A DNA stretch of 64,000 nt, from the NCBI GenBank assembly GCA_025175895.1, contig CM046004.1, positions 12,077,011 to 12,141,010 of the forward strand, read 5' to 3'. The position numbers and the translations under genes are program-made. This document shows positions 56,667-64,000 of this stretch, in pieces; position 1 is the first letter of the stretch, and each line of letters starts with the position of its first letter. Below the pieces are notes generated by a model that did not search any database, was not told the DNA's origin, and was given only the letters and a program-made list of their open reading frames with translations. The DNA comes from Wurfbainia villosa (lineage: Eukaryota > Streptophyta > Magnoliopsida > Zingiberales > Zingiberaceae).

Positions 56667-56679
56667 TGGTATCAAATCA
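56667..56679 (+). other. L primer binding site (degenerate)
   Basis: TGGTATCAAATC begins at 56668, two bases after the LTR; the first eight bases match the Met-tRNA site. Confidence 0.65.
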
Positions 56680-56794
56680 CTTGTTGGAAAGCATATAATA
56701 GAGATTAGAAAGTTTTAATTTTTGCAAATACATTGTTCATCGCGAAATCGCACGAGGAAGAAGATGAATAGTGATGAACACTATTTCTGGCGAG

Positions 56795-57365
56795 TGGAAT
56801 ACCACTCTGGACAAACTACCCTGGCCATTCCAGAGTGGTTTATTGAGTGAAAAACCACTCTGGATTAACTGGTCGGGCAGTTAGACCAGTCTGGAAAACA
56901 GATCGGTCTGGAAGCACTAACTGCCCTGGCGGGAAACTACCCTGGAAGGGTGGTTTCACCGTCGACCAGGGCAGTTTGACCTCTGCTCGGCGGTTTACCA
57001 CCGCAGACGGCGGTATTATCGCTGGCGAGGCGGTTCACCGTCGGGCCAAGGTGGTATTATCACTGACGGCTTAACCCGGCGAGTAGTTGTACCACCGACA
57101 GGCGATATGCATCGGCAGGGCAGATTCACCTCTGGCAGGGCGGTTTTACCGCTGCTAGGGCGGTTTAACCGTCGTCAGGGCAGTTTAATCACTGTTAGGG
57201 CAATTCAACCGCTGACCAAGGCGGTTAAGTCGGCTGACAGGGCGGTTGAACCGTCGGCATGGCAGTTTAGCCGGCGGTAGGGCAGTTGCACCGCTGGCCA
57301 GGGCGATTAAGCCGGTTGCTAGGGCGGTTGAACCCCCGGCAGGGCGGTTTACCGGCCGAGCGATT
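56795..57365 (+). repeat. Degenerate ~20-bp palindromic repeat array in L leader
   Basis: From 57115 to 57365 about a dozen units follow GGGCGGTT-n-AACCG-n-CGGCA, each ~20 bp. Many contain CGGTT...AACCG, a short perfect stem. Upstream, 56795-57110 shows looser relatives (CCACTCTGG, CAGGGCAGTTTGACC). Local GC is far above the AT-rich flanks. An open frame at 56847-57074 is a by-product of the repeats. Confidence 0.75.
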
Positions 57366-58294
57366 ACCGCCTGCGAGCGATTTCGCCTGCCCAGTAGTTC
57401 TTCTGCCGATCAATTTTGATTGGGTCAAATTAGATGGGCTGAGCATTGGATTTCTGATTGGGCTAGATTTTTAATTTGGCTTTCAATTAGAGAGGCCTAA
57501 TTTGAAATTAATAAATTGGACTTAGGCTTTAATTTTGAGATCCAAATTAGTTTGGACATAGGTTCAATTTAATTGAATTTCAATGAAAGTTAAGTGTCCA
57601 ATTGGCTCAAACAAGTGTTGTGATAAGTGCTCTGGTACGACCAAGTGTAAATTAGACTTGGTTAACTCAACTCTAATCTGGTTCGACTGGATCATGCTTT
57701 AACAAATTGACCGAACTGGATTTGTCCAGATCGGCATTAATAAGCATGATTTGACATTGGCTGAATCAGTTGTGGCTGAGTCAGTCATGGTCAAATTTGG
57801 ATCGGGTTGAGTTAAACACCATGCTTAGAAGTCGGTATTGACTGACTTGCTAAAGTTGACTAAGTTGACTTTGGTCAACTTAACTCATGACTTAATAATC
57901 AAGTAATTGTTTTGGAACAATTAGGACTTGATATAAACAACTTAGAGATAGACCCAATGAATAAGAGTTGATGTCTAGGGACGATGAGAAGAAAAAAGAA
58001 TATTATACATATTGCTTAGGTGTCTGGGGTACTCGAAGCAAATTGCATAGTGTATGGATTCTCACGGTCAATTCTAAGTCTTCATGGTACTAGTCGACTA
58101 AACTTAGATGATAATCAATTGGTAAAAGTACCAATTGACTGGTCTAAGTAAGTCTGTCGATATCTCTCCATAAAATCAAGGAAATTTGTTCTTGATTTAT
58201 TGTGATGGATCTATGTCTATATATAAATTAAATTAAGCTTGTATATGTACTGGTTTGTCGGTTTTGTACTGACTTAATTAATATCAATTTTCAT
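57366..58294 (+). other. L leader, middle part, no gene
   Basis: AT-rich, with no frame worth calling and no recognised motif. TTGGTCAACTT/GACTTGG-like words recur near 57650-57900. Confidence 0.6.
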
Positions 58295-58828
58295 ATGGCA
58301 TGGATGATTACCACTATGATGAGATGCGATGTGTTGCGTAATCGGCTGAAAGAGGCTATCCAGGGGATAGAGTATGACTCAGCTCATGGAGTCAGGTGGC
58401 ACATCGGGAGGCTCGATAGATTATTCTAGAGACTTGAGATGCAGGAGTTTTCGATTCTGGAGAATTACAGAATATGGGCTCTGGTCCACTCACTGCCACA
58501 GCACCTGCGTGATATAGCGCATCAGATCTGGGGGCGCTATGAGGGATGCGTCTCTTATATCCAGTTATGCACTGAGCTGCTTCACTATGAGGACTGTGAG
58601 GTCCATCGTAAAGATCCAGAGGAAGATTCGGAAGAGGACCCTGATGGAATCTTTCCTTTTGGATCGCTTCAAAGGTGTCCTTCAGAAGATTCTGCATCTT
58701 GGCATCATCTTGAGAGCATCTCGGCGAGGGATGTCCTAGTTCAGCCCAAGAAGATTGGGCATGTTTGGATCATTACTGCACTAGTGTTTATCCTAGTGGG
58801 AGTAATGATTATCTATCTAGTTGTTTAG
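58295..58828 (+). pseudogene. Upstream leader ORF of L with a C-terminal membrane segment
   Basis: From ATG 58295 the frame encodes a helical, charged protein (RNRLKEAIQGIEYD, HIGRLDRLF). A TAG interrupts it at 58427-58429. The same frame reopens (ATG 58439) for 129 codons to 58828. The middle (LENYRIWALVHSLPQHLRD) resembles the leucine-rich helical pattern of retroelement Gag proteins. An acidic stretch (DPEEDSEEDPDG) follows. The last 22 residues (VWIITALVFILVGVMIIYLVV) form a textbook membrane-spanning segment at the extreme C-terminus. It lies 400 bp before gag. I do not recognise the family; a tail-anchored accessory protein is a guess. Confidence 0.5.
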
Positions 58829-59228
58829 TTTTTTTCCCTTTTCAGTCATGAGTAGGAAGAATGTTATATGTAACATTCTTAGTAGAGTTATCTTTGTTAT
58901 GTGTTGACAATGTACAATAAGTTTAATTTAATGATATGTTTATTTTATGCTGTTAACTCTACATGATGCATGATATTTTTGCTCTTTGATTTATTCATAT
59001 TGAGTACAATTTAAATGATATGTTCATTTAATAATATCATGTTAAGATAAGATGTATGTAATGTAATTGAACAAAGTCGATTCGATTGGTACATACAAAT
59101 GATGAGTGGGAATTGGATTGTCACTTGATTTTGTAAACCAAATCGAATTCACATTGAGTCAATTTATAGATTACATACATAAAATTATACACTGAATAAC
59201 TAAATAATGTGTTTATTTATGTTAGGTT
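58829..59228 (+). other. L leader between upstream ORF and gag
   Basis: About 400 bp, AT-rich, no gene. It holds the direct ancestor of the gag start context (GTTAGGTTATGGCA). No splice or ribosome-entry signal can be asserted. Confidence 0.55.
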
Positions 59229-62200
59229 ATGGCAACTAAAAACATCATAGCTGAACTCAATAAGGGTGAGAAACTCAATGGGGATAACTACAAGATCTGG
59301 CACCTTACGATACAGTATGTTTTTGAGGAGCAAAAAGTTCTAGAGGCTGTAAATCAGGTCATGGTAGAACCTGTAGATGGTCCCACTGCACAAAACAAGC
59401 GAGATCTTGATGCCTACAAGGCATGGAAGAAGAAAGACTCCACTGCTAAGGGAATCTTGATTAGTTTAATGATTGATGACCTAGTTTTTGAGTATAAGTC
59501 GTATCCTTCAGCTTATGTTGTCTGGGTTTCCCTTAAGGACAAGTACAGTGGAGTCAGTCTGAGCAAGCTTCGACAACTGACGATCAAGTTCGATAGCTAC
59601 AAGAAGCGCCCGAATCTTACTATGGTTCAACATCTCAAGGAGATGTCAAATATGATTCGGAAGCTTATAACTGTCGGTCATGAGCTGACAGATGAACAAC
59701 AGATTCAGGCAGTTATTTGATCCCTTCCAGATTCTTGGGAGACCATGAAACAGATCCTTACTCACAATGAGAATATTAAGACTTCCACTGATGTCTCGCG
59801 CCATGTTGAATTAGAGGTGGAGAGAGTACAATCCGCGAGGATTTCTGGCCAATCCTACTTGGCTGCCGGTTCTGTTGGATCATCTGGATCCAAGAAAAAA
59901 AGATGGTTCAAGAAAGGGAAGGGAAAGAAGAAAGAAGTTGCTGCTGCAGGTGGGACAGACCCAATCAAGAAGAAGAAGAACAAGAAGACAGGGAAGAAAC
60001 CTAAAAGCAAGGTTACTTGCTTTAATTGTGACAAGAAGGGTCACTATGCTCGGGAGTGTACCGAGCCAAGAAAGGTAACTTCTATTCTGTCTTCTGAGCA
60101 TTTTGTTGCTAGTTCTATGTTGTTGGCTGATTCTTATCCCTTGTGGATTATAGATTCGGGAGCAACCAACCATGTAGCTCGGGAGCGAGTTACATATGTG
60201 GAGTACCGTCGGGTATCAGCTGGCAACAAATGGATATATGTAGGAAACAATGCAAGAGTCAAAGTCAAAGGAGTCGGAACTTGCAAACTTAACCTTCAGG
60301 GTGAAAGAACATTGTTTCTACATGATGTCTTGTATGCTCCTGAGATTCAGAGGAATCTTGTTTCCGTTACTTGTCTTCTTGATTTAGAGTATTGTTTAAA
60401 TTTTTACAGTCGGTGTGTCGAACTCAAGATTGACTCAGTGTCAATCGGTTATGGTTTTTTAACGAATGGTTTTATGGTTTTTGATGTGGAACCAAATGAA
60501 AATTGTGCGATTGATAATTGCTTTTCAAATATTGCTCTTACTAGTGATGCAGAAATAATTGATGATATTTGGCATGCTAGATTAGGACATATAGGACAAG
60601 ATCGCATGAATTGGTTAGCTAAAGAGGGCTTATTGGGCTCTCGAGCTAAGATTAGCTTGTCTGTATGTGAGCATTGTCTTGTTGGAAAAGCAATTAAGAA
60701 ACTATTCGGTAAGGCTATTAGGGCAGAGTCACCGTTGCAATTGATTCATTCGGATATTTGTGGTCCAATGAATGTGAGGGCTAGACATGGAGCTCCCTAT
60801 TTCATTATATTTATTGATGATTTCTCTCGTTTCAATCATGTGTATTTGATTTCTCATAAATCTGAAGCATTGGATTGCTTCATTCGTTATATGAACGAAG
60901 TTAAGAATCAAACGGAACGTAAGGTTAAGACTTTACGCACTGACCATGGCAGAGAATATTTGTCTGATATATTTAAGACAATATGTAATGATAAAGGGAT
61001 TATTAGACAGTTGACGATCCCTGGAACTCCACAGCAAAATGGGATTGCTGAGAGAAGAAATAGGATTCTTCTCAAAATGGTTAGGTCTATGATGGCGCAG
61101 ACTAATTTGCCGATCTCCTATTGGGGAGATGCATGGCTAGCTGCAGCTTATATACTTAACAAAGTGTCTTCAAAGTCAGTTCCATCTACCCCATATGAAC
61201 ATTGGACAGGCAGAAAAGCAGATTTGGGAAATCTGAGACCCTGGGGGTCGACTGCATATGCTCATGATAGTTCTCACAAGTATGAAAAACTAGGACCTCG
61301 AGGTAAAAAGTGTATCTTTATAAGATATTCTGATACTTCAAAAGGTTATGTTTTCATAGGTGAGCAATCAAATGGAACGATCTCCGAATTGGATTCGAGA
61401 GATGCTACTTTTCTTGAAACTGAGTTCCCAGTTAAAGGTGAAGTTGATAAGACAATTCCTCTATTTGAGGAGGAAGAGTCGTTATCAACTAGACAGGTGT
61501 CTAGTGGGATACCTGGAACTAGTCAACCCAGTGGAAGTACTTTGCCTAGTCACGGGGTGACTTCTCATCAACCCAACTTATGGAAAAGTGTTCGTAAGAT
61601 TAAACCTAAGAAGAGGTTTGATATTGAGAATGAGGCAATGATGACACTCCCTGTTGACGATGAGGAACCTCAGTCAGTAAAGGAAGCTCTGGGCTCTAGA
61701 GCTGGAGAAAAGTGGAAAGTTGCAATGGTTGAAGAAATGGAGTCAATGATTAAGAATCAAGTTTGGGAGTTAGTCAATCTTCCTCCTGGCCGAAGGACTA
61801 TTGGGAATAAATGGATTCTCAAAATAAAGAGGAAAGCTGATGGATCGATTAACCGATACAAAGCTCGTCTAGTTGCAAAAGGATTTACTCAATTGGAGGA
61901 TATTGACTTTGAGGAAATATTTTCTCCCGTAGTAAAGTTTGTGTCAATCCGAGTTATTTTGGCTTTAGTGGTGCATTATGACTTGGAGTTACATCAGATG
62001 GATGTAAAAACTGATTTCCTTAATGGTGAGCTTGATGAGGAAATATATATGGTCCAACCAGAAGGTTTTGTTGCTAAAGGCCAAGAAGATAAAGTATGTA
62101 GATTGAAGAAATCTATATATGGGCTAAAGCAAGCATCAAGATAGTGGAACATAAGATTTAACGAAGTGGTTTTATCTTATGGTTTCGAAATGATCAATGA

Positions 62201-63229
62201 GGATCATTGCATTTTCCTGAAGAAGGATAAAGGAAAGTATGTCATTTTATCATTATATGTTGATGATATACTGATTGCAAGAAATGACATAGGTTTTGTG
62301 ATAGAAGTCAAAAAGTGGATTTCATCACAATTTGACACAATAGATATGGGAGAAGCTTAATACATCTTAGGAGTAAAGATCATCAGGGATCGATCTAAGA
62401 GACTTTTGGGTTTGTCTCAAGAGTCTTATATAAATAAGATGTTACAATATTTCAGCATGTCTAATTGCAACAGTGAACAGACACCTATTGTGAAAGGTAT
62501 TGTTCTGAGCAAGAGTATGAGTCTCAAAACTCCTAATGAAATAGCCGAGATGAATAAAAAACCATATGCCAGTGTTGTTGGTAGTTTAATGTACACTATA
62601 TTATGTACTCGTATCGATATCAGCTATGCTATTGGCTTAGTCAGTCATTTCCAGTCAAACCTAGGACCGAGACACTAGAAGGCAGTGAAAAGGATATTCA
62701 AATATCTGAAAGCGACGACAAATTACAGTCTCTGTTATCAAGGATCAGATATGAGCCTGAAGGGATATTCAGATGCAGATTGGGCTGGGGACCTGGATGA
62801 TAGAAAATCTACATCAGGCTATGTGTTCTTATTGAATGGTGGCGTCATCTCTTTGAACAGCAAGAAATAGGCCTGTGTGGTCTTATCAACCATGGAAGCT
62901 GAATATGTGGCATGTTCGATAGTTGTACAAGAAGCGGTCTGGTTAAGGAGGTTCCTGAAGCATCTGAAGATTCTTTGAAGGCGGTGGGAATCGATGTATC
63001 TCTTTGTGGCGATCAAGCTGCTATAGTTTTTTTCAAGGATCCCAAATATCACAGCAAGGGCAAGCATATTGCTATAAAGTACAACTTTATCAGGGATATT
63101 GTTGCTAAGAAGAAGATTATTCTTGAGTATATCCCTACTCGAGCTATGCTTGCAGATCCTTTTACTAAGCCAATGACTAGAGAGTCATTTAATGAGCATG
63201 TAAAGTCTATGGGACTTCGTAGAATGTAA
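59229..63229 (+). pseudogene. L gag-pol polyprotein, Copia, six visible breaks
   Basis: One frame from ATG 59229. Gag (UBN2-like, LNGDNYKIWHLTIQ), CCHC knuckle CFNCDKKGHYAREC (60018-60059) and protease DSGA (60153-60164) come first. Integrase follows with GAG-pre-integrase HARLGHIG, Asp at 60753, Asp at 60942 and Glu at 61050, giving a proper D-D35-E spacing. Reverse transcriptase has KARLVAKGFTQ and catalytic YVDD (62256-62267). RNase H (YSDADWAGD, STMEAEYVA, KHIAIKYNF) runs to TAA/TAG-free 63229. In-frame stops: TGA 59718-59720, TAG 62142-62144, TAA 62358-62360, TAG 62676-62678, TAG 62868-62870. A frameshift near 62970 moves the end of RNase H to another frame. Catalytic residues remain, but the protein cannot be made whole. 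Confidence 0.9.
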
Positions 63230-64000
63230 TAATTTTGTAATGACAATTGGATATTGTAATTTGATTATTTTTAATGCAAGCCATAATTTATTCAGTGTAT
63301 GTGATGTTACATTCTGATAAGATCTCGGTGAGCATGTTGACAGGTAGTGATTGGTCCTCTCACATGGACAATCATCTCTGTTTATTATGTACGAATAGGG
63401 ATAAGACTATTGCTTATAGGATAGCTTTGGAAGCTATATGTATAGGATACATATAAGTTAGGGTCGTCTTGATATATGTATCAAGATAAAATCATTTAAG
63501 AAAAGTGATCGAAGTAAATGTTCCCACCATTTACTATACCTGTTTAATGAGCCAGATTAGAATTCATATGTTGAATTCAGGATTAGACATTTGGAATGTC
63601 TGAATCAAGATATGTACGATATTGAACATGCGCTCTTTATTGATAAAGAGAATAACATCTTAGCATGTGATTCATACCACATGTGCTAAAGCAACAATAA
63701 GGGTAGTAGGAGAAAGGATCCCTGCTTCTCTACTATGTGAGACCTTTGAGATTATATGTTGATCTCAGCATTTACCCTTTGTGACTATTTAGGTGTCTGC
63801 TTGAAGTTTTAATCAGGGTCTGCTACTTTAGCATGTAAACCTATTGACTATGAATGATTCGGTCTATGGAACATGACTAGGAAAGCGACTAATTAAAATG
63901 AATGGATTCACACTAAAAAAGAAGATTAAATATGTTTACATCCTTTGAGAATTATTCACTGGTCGACCAATTTCTGTTATGTATGGAAATATTTATGAAT
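63230..64000 (+). other. L 3' non-coding tract
   Basis: AT-rich sequence after RNase H with no gene. It probably continues to the 3' LTR beyond the window. No stretch repeats the 5' LTR (56291-56665), so the LTR has not started by 64000. Confidence 0.6.

Larger units (their letters stand above)
56291..64000 (+). mobile_element. Element L: Copia element, 5' LTR through pol (3' LTR outside)
   Basis: 5' LTR end at 56665, degenerate primer site, long leader (56680-59228), gag-pol frame 59229-63229, then 3' non-coding sequence to the window edge. Domain order (gag, protease, integrase, reverse transcriptase, RNase H) is Copia. No polypurine tract or 3' LTR start is recognisable before 64000. Confidence 0.85.

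Noticed and set aside
1..64000. tRNA or rRNA genes
   Set aside because: Apart from the short tRNA-complementary primer sites of the elements, I saw no cloverleaf-like or ribosomal sequence.

Overview
This 64 kb window looks like heterochromatic or gene-poor nuclear DNA of a large-genome flowering plant. The mix of Copia elements, Tekay/Del-like chromoviruses and Athila-like Gypsy elements supports that, but the species cannot be told from the sequence. I find no convincing host gene. About 63 kb of the 64 kb can be assigned to LTR retrotransposons or their remnants. Most are nested in one another, and seven of the junction pairs carry matching 5-bp target-site duplications (TSDs): five exact and two with one mismatch.

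Layering, outermost first (letters are labels used in this answer). K is a minus-strand gag-only element running from beyond the left edge to 55524. Its 3' LTR (4237-4555 plus 17588-18115) was hit by chromovirus H (tail at 1-4236, itself carrying a solo LTR at 13-1072) and by element F (4556-17582, TSD TTCCT). F contains element G (8703-15161, TSD ACTAC). K's 5' LTR (49455-49668 plus 54104-55524) contains the deleted chromovirus J (49669-54098, TSD CCACC). K's interior is occupied by an Athila-like element D (23925-48598) with a gag-only element E (19517-23924) at its left. A large deletion, joint near 19517, fused E to K. D's LTR contains a second Athila-like element C (26252-48129, TSD GTTAC). 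C contains gag-only element B (31312-45256, TSD CACAT). B's 3' LTR contains Copia/Sirevirus-like element A (32483-39706). Position 35000 is thus five insertions deep: A in B in C in D in K.

Right of K come about 770 bp of unassigned DNA (55525-56290) and then Copia element L (56291 to beyond the right edge). L has a short 5' LTR, a 2.5 kb leader with a palindromic repeat array and an extra open frame, and a gag-pol reading frame broken by five in-frame stops and a frameshift.

B, E, F, G and K form one family that encodes a Gag-like protein with two CCHC zinc knuckles and no polymerase, like the TR-GAG class of non-autonomous LTR elements. The Gag frame is open in E and F and broken in B, G and K. 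All keep a long non-coding tract between gag and the polypurine tract, with a shared hairpin and CATG-rich block. Such elements would need reverse transcriptase and integrase supplied in trans. A is the only polymerase-carrying element here with a comparable Gag tail, but its own polymerase is wrecked. The most unusual material is this gag-only family, its palindrome-rich LTRs, and the leader of L.
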